The notes: a model not told the origin generated them from the sequence alone. Shown: positions 9,220 to 17,735, counted from the first letter of the stretch. The stretch: DNA of 35,599 bases from Mucilaginibacter sp. (GCA_028288125.1 JAQBOH010000026.1:1-35599); one strand, 5' to 3'. Program-made: numbers and translations.

Positions 9220-9978
9220 TTACAGCTTTTTCTTTTTTACAGGAGTTAAAAGCGCCGGTGAATTCAGGTTCTGCAAACCCCGCTTATCGGTGCTTTTGTT
9301 ATAAAAGTTATATTCTTCCTTCGTATGCTTTATCAGTTCATAGTCGCTCCATTCTTTTATATCGGTATAGGATGGCGTGTAGTACTCCATAAACTTTCTC
9401 GCAGTACTGTCTGACGTATTGGTTACCCGTTTTACAAACGATAAATTATACCTTTTTTTAACTTCGGCATATTCGTTTTCATCTTTGGCAAAGGCCGCAA
9501 AGCGGCGTGCTTTGCCAGGAGTGCCCCCGAACAATTCATATAAACCGGTTATAGGCGAGGTAAGGAACGAAAGCGCCGGCGGCTTACCGGCATAAAAAGT
9601 GCCCTGCTTTCGGTAATCTGCCATTATATCATTTAGTTCCTGGCGTTTTGATTGCCCCTGCACCGTTACCTGGTTGAGTTTAATGACCGGCTGCATATAT
9701 ACCGGGATATCGCCGGCGCTTGTTATGGCAATTTTTTGGTCGGTATAATCTGGTCTGCTGAAAAGCAGCGTATCGCCAATCGCGGCTTTAATGGCGAACC
9801 AGCCCAGCTCGTCGCTCATTTTGACCTCCCTGCTGTTTAAATTGGTGATAAAAACCTGCGCGACCCTTTCGCCGCTTAGTTTTTTTGACGTCACCCCTTT
9901 TATTATAAATACCTGCTGTGCTTCAGCGCTGAAAAGGCAAAACAGAAAAATAAAAAATAAAAAGTGCCAGTAACGCAT
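9220..9978 (-). CDS. Secreted protein with a carboxypeptidase-regulatory-like domain
   Basis: Function unknown. Seen: an N-terminal signal peptide (hydrophobic residues 4-18, cleavage likely after AEA), then a beta-rich region (about 20-105: VFIIKGVTSKKLSGERVAQVFI ... DELGWFAIKAAIGDTLLFS) with the pattern of the CarboxypepD_reg-like fold found in Bacteroidetes outer-membrane and periplasmic proteins. The C-terminal 140 residues are charged and match no family I recognise. It likely acts in the periplasm. It is convergent with rnc, 23 bases away. Confidence 0.7.
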   Translation of the reverse strand: MRYWHFLFFIFLFCLFSAEAQQVFIIKGVTSKKLSGERVAQVFITNLNSREVKMSDELGWFAIKAAIGDTLLFSRPDYTDQKIAITSAGDIPVYMQPVIKLNQVTVQGQSKRQELNDIMADYRKQGTFYAGKPPALSFLTSPITGLYELFGGTPGKARRFAAFAKDENEYAEVKKRYNLSFVKRVTNTSDSTARKFMEYYTPSYTDIKEWSDYELIKHTKEEYNFYNKSTDKRGLQNLNSPALLTPVKKKKL

Positions 9979-10047
9979 ATTTGAAGTTATCCCCGCGCAA
10001 ACTTAAAGATAGTATTTGACAGCAAATGTGAAAAAGTGTTAAAGGCG

Positions 10048-10259
10048 GGTCGGAAAAGTCCGAAAGTCAGTAAAGTCCGAAAGAAAAAAGCGTGAAATGG
10101 GAACTTAAACTTTTTATCAGCGTAATCGCCTGTCGACGTTTTTCTTATACATAGGTGTCGCACTTTTGCCGGTGGTGTCGCACCTGTCGCAGTTCGACAC
10201 CACCGACAGATGGATGCTATTTGCCAATCATCTTCCGGACTTTTCCGACTTTCCCGACT
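10048..10259. repeat. Inverted pair of 9-mer tandem arms (family A, copy 1)
   Basis: The left arm (10048-10083) is four tandem copies of a degenerate word, AGTCCGAAA-like. The right arm (10232-10259) is the complement of similar words (complement reads AGTCGGGAA, AGTCGGAAA, AGTCCGGAA). Copy 2 lies at 30668-30741. The pair fills most of the 300-base gap before yicC and reaches to within 20 bases of its start. Confidence 0.75.
10171..10204. repeat. Nested 10-bp inverted repeat
   Basis: GGTGGTGTCG (10171-10180) and CGACACCACC (10195-10204) are exact complements around a 14-base loop. The word GGTGTCGCAC also occurs at 10154-10163. It lies in the spacer of the larger family A palindrome. Confidence 0.65.
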
Positions 10260-10265
10260 AAAACA

Positions 10266-10273
10266 TATCTTTG
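10266..10273 (+). promoter_or_regulatory. -7 element abutting the yicC start
   Basis: TATCTTTG is a full match to TAnnTTTG and ends three bases before the ATG at 10277. With the usual spacing, transcription would begin at or within a base or two of the A of the ATG, implying a leaderless mRNA. No good -33 element is visible; that position lies in the repeat arm. Confidence 0.45.
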
Positions 10274-10276
10274 CGC

Positions 10277-11152
10277 ATGATTAAATCCATGACGGGCTAT
10301 GGAATAGCGACCTTTGATTCGGGCAGTACAAAATATACTGTTGAGATAAAATCGCTTAACAGTAAATTTTTGGAGCTGTCACTCCGCCTGCCAAAATCTT
10401 TTGCCGAAAAGGAATTCCAGTTGCGTAACGAATGCAATAAGCAGATCGAAAGGGGAAAGGTCAGCCTTTCTATAAATGTCGAAAAGGCAAATTCCACCGT
10501 AAACGCGGCCGGAATTGATAAAGACCTGCTCAAGCACTATTACAAACAGCTAAAGTCGGTAAGCCTCGAAATGGATGAGCCCGCTCATAATTTACTGCAG
10601 CTGGCCCTTGGTTTACCCGAGGTGGTAAAATACGAGGAGGAGACCGTGTCGGAGGAAGAATGGAAAATTGCAGAAAAAACATTTCAGCAGGCATCGGCCG
10701 CATTCCAGCAGTTTAGAAGTGATGAAGGCAAAGTATTGGAACAGGATGTAAAATACCGCATCGGCATCATTCTAACCAATCTCGGGCTGATCGAAATTGA
10801 AGAGCCAAAGCGTGTTCCGGTCATTCGCGAAAGATTAAACCAGTTTTTAGCTGAAGCCGTTGCACGGGAGGCCATTGATCAAAACCGTTTTGAGCAGGAA
10901 CTGATCTATTATATCGATAAACTGGACATCACCGAGGAGAAGATCCGCCTAAAGGCCCATTGCGATTATTTTATCGAGACTTTGAAAAATGATGATGCCA
11001 ACGGTAAAAAGCTGGGCTTTATTTCGCAGGAGATCGGCCGCGAAATAAATACGCTAGGCTCAAAAGCCAACGACGCCAATATCCAGAAGCTCGTTGTAGG
11101 CATGAAAGAAGAGCTGGAAAAGATAAAAGAACAGTTATTGAATGTACTGTAG
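10277..11152 (+). CDS. YicC/YloC family endoribonuclease
   Basis: Members of this family are reported endoribonucleases acting on RNA turnover. Seen: the typical N terminus MIKSMTGYG, the N-terminal YicC-like domain to about residue 160, and the C-terminal DUF1732-type end with GKKLGFISQEIGREINTLGSKAND. At 291 residues it is full length. I use the ATG at 10277 rather than the TTG two codons upstream because the family starts with MIxSMTGYG. It is followed by gmk, a common neighbour order in bacteria. Confidence 0.93.
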   Translation: MIKSMTGYGIATFDSGSTKYTVEIKSLNSKFLELSLRLPKSFAEKEFQLRNECNKQIERGKVSLSINVEKANSTVNAAGIDKDLLKHYYKQLKSVSLEMDEPAHNLLQLALGLPEVVKYEEETVSEEEWKIAEKTFQQASAAFQQFRSDEGKVLEQDVKYRIGIILTNLGLIEIEEPKRVPVIRERLNQFLAEAVAREAIDQNRFEQELIYYIDKLDITEEKIRLKAHCDYFIETLKNDDANGKKLGFISQEIGREINTLGSKANDANIQKLVVGMKEELEKIKEQLLNVL

Positions 11153-11167
11153 TTTATTGGCTCACTC

Positions 11168-11244
11168 GTTCATTAGTTCATTGGTTGCATGCTGAAGAAC
11201 TATTTATAACGAATATCCACCAATGAACTAATGAACTAATGAAC
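11168..11244. repeat. Inverted pair of 8-mer tandem arms (family B, copy 1)
   Basis: A 17-base arm (11168-11184) and its exact complement (11220-11236) built from the word ATGAACTA, plus one further unit to 11244. The right arm ends one base before the gmk ATG. Its ATGs at 11223 and 11231 each read Met-Asn-stop, with each stop overlapping the next ATG (TAATG). Confidence 0.8.
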
Positions 11245-11245
11245 A

Positions 11246-11824
11246 ATGACCAAAGAAGGTAAACTCATCATATTCTCAGCGCCATCGGGGGCGGGTAAAA
11301 CCACCATCGTGCATTATCTGCTTACTAAATTTCCTGAGCTGGAATTTTCTATTTCGGCAACCACCCGCAAAGCCCGTGGGGATGAGCAGCCCGGTAAGGA
11401 TTACTATTTTATCAGCAAAGAGGAATTTCTGCACCGTATCGCGAAGAAGGAGTTCGTTGAATTTGAAGAAGTTTACTCGGGTACTTTTTATGGCACCCTG
11501 CGAACAGAGATCGACCGCATCTGGAAAAAAGGTAAAACAGTGATATTTGATATTGATGTGGAGGGCGGCCTGCACCTTAAAAGAAAGTATGACGACAATG
11601 CCCTGGCTATATTTGTACAGCCCCCCTCGCTGGATGTGCTGATTGAGCGTTTAACCGCCCGCGCGACAGACAGCAAAGAAAAATTGAACGAGCGTTTTAT
11701 CAAAGCAGAAAAAGAATTGAATTATGCGCCTCAATTTGATATTATCCTAAAAAATTACGATCTTCAAACGGCATGTGATGAAGCGGAGGAATTGGTGAGA
11801 CGGTTCATAGCGAATGGTTCATAG
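11246..11824 (+). CDS. gmk: Guanylate kinase
   Basis: Phosphorylates GMP to GDP. Seen: P-loop APSGAGKTT (Lys18), the GMP-binding stretch SISATTRKARGDEQPGKDYYFIS, VIFDIDVEGG, and a helical lid rich in E and R. At 192 residues it is normal. The start is fixed by the P-loop distance. The last codons (FIANGS) and the stop are made of the repeat word GGTTCATAG, so the C terminus may have been altered by a repeat insertion. It lies between yicC and nadD. Confidence 0.96.
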   Translation: MTKEGKLIIFSAPSGAGKTTIVHYLLTKFPELEFSISATTRKARGDEQPGKDYYFISKEEFLHRIAKKEFVEFEEVYSGTFYGTLRTEIDRIWKKGKTVIFDIDVEGGLHLKRKYDDNALAIFVQPPSLDVLIERLTARATDSKEKLNERFIKAEKELNYAPQFDIILKNYDLQTACDEAEELVRRFIANGS

Positions 11825-11927
11825 TTCACAGTACTACGATGCCGGTAAAGCTTTGGATAATGAGTTCCCATTATAATTAATATTTATTGCTAAATTGTTC
11901 TTTCAATGAACTATTAATCATGAACTA
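11802..11927. repeat. Inverted 8-mer words across gmk end and nadD start (family B, copy 2)
   Basis: GGTTCATAG occurs at 11802-11810 and 11816-11824, inside the gmk 3' end including its stop codon. The complementary word ATGAACTA occurs at 11906-11913 and 11920-11927, three bases before the nadD ATG. The match between arms is weaker than in the other copies. Confidence 0.6.
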
Positions 11928-11930
11928 AGA

Positions 11931-12503
11931 ATGAAAATAGGGCTACTATTTGGTTCCTTTAATCCCATACATATCGGCCATTTAATTATAGCCAACTACA
12001 TGGCCAACCACACTACGCTCGATAAAGTTTGGCTGGTTGTTTCGCCGCAAAACCCGTTAAAAAAGTACAATGATTTAATCAACACCTACGACCGCCTTGA
12101 AATGGCTAAGCTGGCTACTGACAACTCGACGCATATTTCAGTCAGTGATGTTGAATTAAAGCTGCCGCAGCCATCCTACACCATCGATACCCTTACGCAT
12201 TTAAAAGAAAAATACCCCCAGCACGAATTCGCGCTGATCATGGGGTCAGATAACCTGGTATCGTTACCCAAGTGGAAAAACTATAAGCTGATATTGCGCG
12301 ACTACCAGATATATGTGTATCCCCGCCCGGGCTATGAAAATACCGACCTGGCAACACATCCATCGGTAACCATCACCATGACGCCGCTCATGGAGCTATC
12401 AGCCACCTTTATCCGCAAGTCGCTAGCCGAAAAAAAGAATATCCAGTATTTTGTTCCTGATTCGGTTTTGGAGTTTATTGAGAGTAAGCATTTGTATAGG
12501 TAG
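11931..12503 (+). CDS. nadD: Nicotinate-nucleotide adenylyltransferase
   Basis: Adenylates nicotinate mononucleotide in NAD synthesis. Seen: the nucleotidyltransferase motif GSFNPIHIGHL (residues 8-18), FALIMGSDNLVSLPKWKNY in the middle, and the late ATP-binding motif SATFIRKSL. Length (190 residues) is usual. The ATG at 11931 gives MKIGLLFGSFNP, the expected beginning. It follows gmk across a 106-base repeat-bearing gap. Confidence 0.96.
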   Translation: MKIGLLFGSFNPIHIGHLIIANYMANHTTLDKVWLVVSPQNPLKKYNDLINTYDRLEMAKLATDNSTHISVSDVELKLPQPSYTIDTLTHLKEKYPQHEFALIMGSDNLVSLPKWKNYKLILRDYQIYVYPRPGYENTDLATHPSVTITMTPLMELSATFIRKSLAEKKNIQYFVPDSVLEFIESKHLYR

Positions 12504-12538
12504 GCTTTTTGCCCTTCACGTTTCGCCTCAAATAAATT

Positions 12539-12546
12539 TATCTTTG
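12539..12546 (+). promoter_or_regulatory. -7 element abutting the miaE-like start
   Basis: TATCTTTG is a full match to TAnnTTTG, five bases before the GTG start at 12552. As for yicC, the predicted transcript would have almost no leader. No clear -33 element at the right spacing. Confidence 0.45.
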
Positions 12547-12551
12547 CATCC

Positions 12552-13151
12552 GTGAACGAAAAAATCATCCTTAAACTTCAACTGCCTACCGATCCGCTTT
12601 GGGTAAAGAATGTAGTGGAAAGTAATATTGAAGAGCTTTTAACCGACCATGCATTCTGCGAGCAAAAAGCGGCCAGCAATGCCATTACGCTGATTGTACA
12701 AAACCCCAATCTATCCGACCTGGTGCAGGTGATGACCGCCCTGGTACAAGAAGAAATGGACCATTTTAAACGTGTGCACGAAATCATCCTGGAGCGTGGC
12801 TACGTATTGGGCCGCGAGCGAAAGGACAACTACGTAAACGAGCTGCGGAAATTCATCATAATGGGAGGCGGCCGTGCCGTTCAGCTGATTGATCGATTGT
12901 TATTTTCCGCTATGATCGAGGCCCGCAGCTGTGAACGTTTTAAGGTTTTATCTGAAAACATTAACGATGCACAGCTATCCGAATTTTATCACGAGCTCAT
13001 GATCAGCGAAGCCACACATTATTCAATGTTCATCCGCCTGGCTAAAAAATACGCCGGCGATATAGATGTAGACAAACGCTGGAAACAATATCTTGCTTAT
13101 GAAGCCGAGGTGGTGCAGAATTACGGTAAGGGAGAAACGATACACGGGTAG
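12552..13151 (+). CDS. miaE: tRNA-(ms2io6A)-hydroxylase-like diiron protein
   Basis: MiaE hydroxylates the isopentenyl group of ms2i6A37 in tRNA. Seen: a ferritin-like four-helix protein of 199 residues with metal ligands in the expected order, E in ELLTDHAFCEQKA, EExxH in VQEEMDHFKRVHE, E in MIEARSCERF and ExxH in MISEATHYSMF. The start is GTG 12552 (VNEKIILKLQ); no ATG lies close. I am confident of the family; tRNA as substrate is by homology. Convergent with the monooxygenase. Confidence 0.88.
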   Translation: MNEKIILKLQLPTDPLWVKNVVESNIEELLTDHAFCEQKAASNAITLIVQNPNLSDLVQVMTALVQEEMDHFKRVHEIILERGYVLGRERKDNYVNELRKFIIMGGGRAVQLIDRLLFSAMIEARSCERFKVLSENINDAQLSEFYHELMISEATHYSMFIRLAKKYAGDIDVDKRWKQYLAYEAEVVQNYGKGETIHG

Positions 13152-13163
13152 CATTTAGTCAAT

Positions 13164-13223
13164 GGTCGATAGTCCATGGACCATAGCAACCCTGAAACAC
13201 GTAATGGCTATGGCCTATCGACC
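13164..13223. repeat. Inverted 7-mer words between miaE and the monooxygenase (family C, copy 1)
   Basis: GGTCGATAG (13164-13172) pairs with CTATCGACC (13215-13223), and CCATAGC (13181-13187) with GCTATGG (13207-13213). The left arm has one extra heptamer-like word. The right arm lies inside the last codons of the monooxygenase. Copy 2 lies before uvrA. Confidence 0.75.
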
Positions 13224-14830
13224 ATCGACTTCCCCACAACCCCCGCTACATTCCTCAAATAATTATCCATCAATACCATATCCACCTTATCATTCATAAA
13301 GCCGATATGCATATCAGGCCGCACAATAATGGCCATCTGATGGTGCGGATTAGCTTCGAACGCGTTAAAAACATCCAGGTTTTTGCCTGAGGGCGGCAGG
13401 TAAAAAAAATTTAGAGTATCTGAATAGCGACCGGTTATCCATTTGGCAAGGGTAAATAAAAATAACTCGTCGAATTTTCCTAAAATAATAAGCGTGAAAC
13501 CCGGCTTGCTGCACCAGGCATGCAGGTCGGTTTCCTCTTCTTTTTTCTCGTCGTAAATTTTAAGATAGGGAAGCCTGTCGCCGGCTTTTATTTTTGAAGA
13601 ATTGCTCAAGTGCAGGCTTAACGGGCTATTTCTGTAAGATATGCTTATCTGCGATACGCGTTTAAAAAAAGCTTCCCTAAGCATTTTTTTACTCCATACC
13701 ATTTTAAGCAGCCCGGGCAATATCCATTTCTTAAACAAGCTTGTTACCCAACTCCCCGACATAATGAGCGAAAATGCTTTGTCGGTAGTGCTTAGCAGGC
13801 TTTTTGCAACGGGCATTCTTTCGGTGGCATAAGTGCTGAGGATAGCCGGATTAAACCGGCCATTTATCACTCCGGCCAATTTCCACGCCAGGTTGTAGGC
13901 ATCCTGTAAGCCGGTATTCATACCCTGGCCGCCAACAGGCGAATGAATATGCGCGGCATCGCCAATTAAAAAGCACCGCTGCTTCCTGAATTGGTCGGCC
14001 ATGCGGTGATGCAGGCGATAAACGGTGAACCAATGATTTTGTACAAGTTCTATGGGGAATTGCAAAACTTTTTCAAGGTGCGGTAACAAATCGTCTAACA
14101 ATACATCCTTATCTTTATTCAATTCATCAGGCAAATTACCCACCACGCGGAAACGGTTTGGCTCGGGCATAGGGAAGAACCCGGCGAATCCACGCTTAGC
14201 CAAAAACAGGCCTACCTGTTCGTCACCAAGCTGTTTGTTGGCAACTTCAATATCGGCAAGATAAAACTGGTGCTGATAGGTGTCTCCCTTAAAAGGTATC
14301 AGCAGCTGTTTGCGCACGCTGCTATGGGCGCCGTCGGCCCCGATCACCCAATCGGTTGTCAGGATTATAGTTTTTTCGCCGTTTTGTAATTCAACCCTCG
14401 CGTTTTTATCACTTTGTTGCAGGCTGGTCAGCGATGTTTCCCAATAAACGGGGCAGGAGTTTTGGGTCAAAAAATCGAGCAGCAGCCGTTCATTTTTATT
14501 TTGCTGAAAAATATGAACGAACGGGAATGGTGTCTCCCCAATACCAACATTGTTAAACGATAAGCATGCTACCCGCTTACCATCTTCGTTAAATGCAACT
14601 TCCTTCGCCTGTTTCCCTCCGGCCAGTATTTGATTGATAAGCCCCATCTGGCGATAGATCTCCAGCGAGCGCGCCTGCACAGCCAACGCGTTTGAATGCA
14701 TGTTGGGGCCTTGTTTGCTGTCGATAATAATCGGCCTTATGCCGTACCGCAGCAACTGTGCCGCCATCATCAGGCCCGAAGGCCCCGCGCCTACGATCAA
14801 TACTTTGGTATGGTCTTCGGTAACAACCAT
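13208..14830 (-). CDS. FAD-dependent monooxygenase (aromatic hydroxylase type)
   Basis: A flavoprotein of the PheA/TfdB/MhpA-like hydroxylase group. Seen: dinucleotide-binding VGAGPSGLM (about 13-21), a DG-like motif in VIGADGAHSSVRK, and the second FAD motif GDAAHIHSPVGGQGMNTGLQD with Asp about 291; then a C-terminal thioredoxin-like region (about 400-540), as in phenol hydroxylases. The substrate cannot be told. It starts 3 bases after the RsmI-like gene's stop, so the two are probably one transcript. The last residues (SMVDRP) are encoded by the family C repeat words, so the native C terminus may have been altered. Confidence 0.88.
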   Translation of the reverse strand: MVVTEDHTKVLIVGAGPSGLMMAAQLLRYGIRPIIIDSKQGPNMHSNALAVQARSLEIYRQMGLINQILAGGKQAKEVAFNEDGKRVACLSFNNVGIGETPFPFVHIFQQNKNERLLLDFLTQNSCPVYWETSLTSLQQSDKNARVELQNGEKTIILTTDWVIGADGAHSSVRKQLLIPFKGDTYQHQFYLADIEVANKQLGDEQVGLFLAKRGFAGFFPMPEPNRFRVVGNLPDELNKDKDVLLDDLLPHLEKVLQFPIELVQNHWFTVYRLHHRMADQFRKQRCFLIGDAAHIHSPVGGQGMNTGLQDAYNLAWKLAGVINGRFNPAILSTYATERMPVAKSLLSTTDKAFSLIMSGSWVTSLFKKWILPGLLKMVWSKKMLREAFFKRVSQISISYRNSPLSLHLSNSSKIKAGDRLPYLKIYDEKKEEETDLHAWCSKPGFTLIILGKFDELFLFTLAKWITGRYSDTLNFFYLPPSGKNLDVFNAFEANPHHQMAIIVRPDMHIGFMNDKVDMVLMDNYLRNVAGVVGKSMVDRP

Positions 14831-14833
14831 TTG

Positions 14834-15544
14834 CTATTTATGGTATAGTAAAAAAATAGCAGGTCGTTTATGCAATTCGGGGATTCTTTTTTGCCATTCG
14901 GCGATCGTTTTTGTTTGCACATATTCAGTTGCCGAAGTAAGGTCGCAGGCAATGCAAAGGCGTGTTTTTTGATGGGCAGTTTTCAATAATTCTTCGAGCA
15001 GGGGGTTGTTGCGAAACGGTGTCTCGATAAATATCTGCGTCTGGTCATTTCTTTCCGATAGGTTTTCCAGTTCCCTGATCCGCTTGCTGCGGTCGGCTTT
15101 ATCAATTGGCAGGTAGCCATGAAAGGTAAAGCTTTGCCCGTTAAAGCCTGATGCCATCAACGCAAGCAGTATTGAGCTCGGCCCAACCAGCGGAACGACT
15201 TTTATACCCATCCGGTGCGCCTTTTCTACTATTTCAGCGCCCGGATCCGCAATTCCCGGGCAACCGGCCTCGCTCATCAAGCCCACATCGCTGCCCGCCT
15301 GCAATCCCTTAAAAAAATCGCCGGTGCCGGTGCCGCGGTTGTGCTTGCTGTAATCGTGTATGATCAATTCGCTTTGCGGCGTTTTTAACCCCGCCTCCCT
15401 TAAAAACCTTCGGGCGGTTTTTTCGTTCTCAACAATGTATTCTTTGATGCTGTTTACGGTATCAGTTAAAAACGGTGTAAATGATTTAGCTGATGTATCT
15501 TCGGCAAGGGGTACAGGGATTAAATAAAGTGTTCCATAGGGCAT
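14834..15544 (-). CDS. SAM-dependent methyltransferase, RsmI-like (tetrapyrrole methylase fold)
   Basis: Related to RsmI, which 2'-O-methylates C1402 of 16S rRNA. Seen: GTLYLIPVPLAED at the start, the conserved GLMSEAGCPGIADPGA and VPLVGPSSILLALMASG, both SAM-pocket motifs, and FIETPFRNNPLLEELL. At 236 residues it is a little shorter than classical RsmI and the N-terminal motif differs, as in a Bacteroidetes side branch. The exact substrate is inference. It starts at ATG 15544, divergent from the gene at 15601. Confidence 0.85.
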   Translation of the reverse strand: MPYGTLYLIPVPLAEDTSAKSFTPFLTDTVNSIKEYIVENEKTARRFLREAGLKTPQSELIIHDYSKHNRGTGTGDFFKGLQAGSDVGLMSEAGCPGIADPGAEIVEKAHRMGIKVVPLVGPSSILLALMASGFNGQSFTFHGYLPIDKADRSKRIRELENLSERNDQTQIFIETPFRNNPLLEELLKTAHQKTRLCIACDLTSATEYVQTKTIAEWQKRIPELHKRPAIFLLYHK

Positions 15545-15600
15545 ATTGCAAAATTGCTCATTTTTGTTTAATTTAAGCTACTGAAAGGAATTCGAAAAAA

Positions 15601-16317
15601 ATGAAGTCACTAGGTACCAATTGGTTTATTGAAGGCTCAATCGATTTTGAGCATAAAAAGTATATCCTGCTCGATTATTTGCAGGAAATTAACCGCCATT
15701 TTGATAAAAGCAAACTATATCCAAACCTTACCGACCTGATATTCCATTTTAATAATCTGCTGTATTTCAAAAAAAATAAAACCATGCTGCAGCAGGCTTT
15801 TCCGCAGCGCTTGACACAGGCTGATTTGGATGCCGTGAAACTGACGTATCAAAAAATAGTGGATGACGACAATTCAATGAAGGAAATAGAGTCCATTATC
15901 ACCTACGCCCTGCAGCAAATGGACCCGGCCATACAAACCGGCAAGGAGATTTATGATTTTGTAGAGAGCCGCCTGAATATCGACCCTGTTGGCATTGTGC
16001 CCTTAATGCCCTACCATGGTTATTTTTCGTTACGGAACGGGCGGGAAAGAACCAATTGGATATACGAATATCAAATAACCATTTTCGAAAATAAGGACGA
16101 TAAATTCAGGGGCATCAATATCAACTTTATTGAAACGTACGAGCAAAGCATAACCAAAACCCCCGAGGCATTAAAGCTTGATTTGATACGCCGTAACAAA
16201 TATCTTCCTAACCCCGCGGTTTACTATGTACATAGCGATATTACGTTCCCGCTCGAGCAAACCTTATTGCCGGTTGCAAAGCGCAGCCTGGTAAAATACA
16301 TTTCAAAGGCGGCCTAG
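15601..16317 (+). CDS. Conserved hypothetical protein
   Basis: I do not recognise this family. It is a 238-residue, soluble-looking protein without signal peptide or membrane segment, rich in aromatic and charged residues. Notable stretches are the start KSLGTNWFIEGSIDFEHKKY, PLMPYHGYFSLRNG near residue 140 and a basic end. Codon use matches the neighbours and the start ATG follows an A-rich run, so it is probably a real gene. It is divergent from the RsmI-like gene and 53 bases ahead of the MFS transporter. Confidence 0.7.
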   Translation: MKSLGTNWFIEGSIDFEHKKYILLDYLQEINRHFDKSKLYPNLTDLIFHFNNLLYFKKNKTMLQQAFPQRLTQADLDAVKLTYQKIVDDDNSMKEIESIITYALQQMDPAIQTGKEIYDFVESRLNIDPVGIVPLMPYHGYFSLRNGRERTNWIYEYQITIFENKDDKFRGININFIETYEQSITKTPEALKLDLIRRNKYLPNPAVYYVHSDITFPLEQTLLPVAKRSLVKYISKAA

Positions 16318-16370
16318 ACGATTTGGAATAAATCCGTTTCATCTCATTAATATTCGCATATTGCAACGGT

Positions 16371-17735
16371 ATGCCTGTCGCGAAACTACCCCTTAAAAAA
16401 CAGATCGCTTACGCCTGCGGAATGATCGGCTGGAGCATCATGACCAATATCATTATCGTGATGCTGCCGTATTTTTATTTGCCGCCGTCAAACGCTGGGC
16501 TAATGCCATTGGTTCCGCAGCTGCTGCTATTCGGTGTGCTGAATATCATGTCGGTTATTGCCGCTTCGGGCAGGCTGATTGATGCGCTTTACGACCCGTT
16601 TATCGCTTCAATGAGCGACAAAAGCCGTCACAAACAGGGCCGCCGTATTCCATTTATGAAATGGGCCATTTTACCGGCTGTTATTTTTTGTGGACTCACT
16701 TTTTGCCCGTTGGTAAAAGCCGAAAGCATTGCGAATGCGATATGGCTAACCGTAGTGCTTGTTTTTTTCTTCATGGGCATAACTACGTATGTTATACCTT
16801 ATAATGCGCTCTTGCCTGAATTAACCGATACAGCGGCAGAAAGGGTCAAGCTTTCATCACTGCAACAGGTTGGCTTTGTTATCGGTATCATTCTAGGTGC
16901 CCTGGTAAACAATTTCGCCGACCTGGTGCAGCATTTTTTTTCAATAACTACGCGCGATGCGGCGGTGCAAATTACCATATGGGGCCTGGCTGTTTTTTCG
17001 GGGTTGGTAATGCTGATCCCGGTTTTGGCTATCGACGAAAAAAAATATACCGTAAGCAAACCTTCCCATTTGCCCATTTTAGCCGCGATAAGGAAAACAT
17101 TCAGTCAGCGCAATTTTAAATACTATCTCATCTCTGATTTTTCATTTTATATAGCCCTCAGTATCATCTCCAGTGGCCTTTTGTTTTTTGTTACCGTGCT
17201 GCTCCGTTTGCCCGAATCCCTGGGCGGATTATTGATGTTAACGATGGTTTTGGTGTCCCTGTTATTTTATCCGCTGGTTAATTACCTCTCAAAAAAAATA
17301 GGGAAGAAACCCATTGTTTTATTCTCATTCGCATTATTGAGCCTCATATTTGTGGCGATCTATTTTTTGGGGAAATTTCCGTTTTCACCGGTAGTACAGG
17401 TATTTTCCCTGGTGCTTTGCGCAGCCTTTCCACTGGCTTCCCTGGGTATTTTACCCAACGCGATATTGGCCGAAATTGCTGAAAAAGATGCCGCTGAAAC
17501 CGGCGAGAACCGCGAAGGGATGTTTTTTGCCGTTAAATACCTGTTTGTAAAATTAGGCCAAACCCTGGGTATCGCCCTGTTTGCGTTTCTCACTGTGTAT
17601 GGTAAGGACCCCGGCCACGATTATGGCCTGCGCTTAAATGGCCTTTGTGGGTTTGCACTTTGCCTTATCGCTTTTGGCTTTTTTACGCGATTCAGAGAGG
17701 TAAGGCCAAGCCATACGCCGAACAATACCCGGTAA
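16371..17735 (+). CDS. MFS transporter, GPH (MelB-like) cation symporter group
   Basis: An inner-membrane sugar:cation symporter-type carrier. Seen: 12 hydrophobic segments over 454 residues and the group's loop 2-3 motif, GRLIDALYDPFIASMSDKSR followed by GRRIPFM, matching the MelB/GPH pattern D-x-x-x-D-P-x-x-G/A. The N terminus (KKQIAYACGMIGW) also fits. The substrate is unknown. The start is ATG 16371. No sugar-catabolic gene is on the same strand; the convergent isomerase-like gene is a weak hint only. Confidence 0.88.
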   Translation: MPVAKLPLKKQIAYACGMIGWSIMTNIIIVMLPYFYLPPSNAGLMPLVPQLLLFGVLNIMSVIAASGRLIDALYDPFIASMSDKSRHKQGRRIPFMKWAILPAVIFCGLTFCPLVKAESIANAIWLTVVLVFFFMGITTYVIPYNALLPELTDTAAERVKLSSLQQVGFVIGIILGALVNNFADLVQHFFSITTRDAAVQITIWGLAVFSGLVMLIPVLAIDEKKYTVSKPSHLPILAAIRKTFSQRNFKYYLISDFSFYIALSIISSGLLFFVTVLLRLPESLGGLLMLTMVLVSLLFYPLVNYLSKKIGKKPIVLFSFALLSLIFVAIYFLGKFPFSPVVQVFSLVLCAAFPLASLGILPNAILAEIAEKDAAETGENREGMFFAVKYLFVKLGQTLGIALFAFLTVYGKDPGHDYGLRLNGLCGFALCLIAFGFFTRFREVRPSHTPNNTR

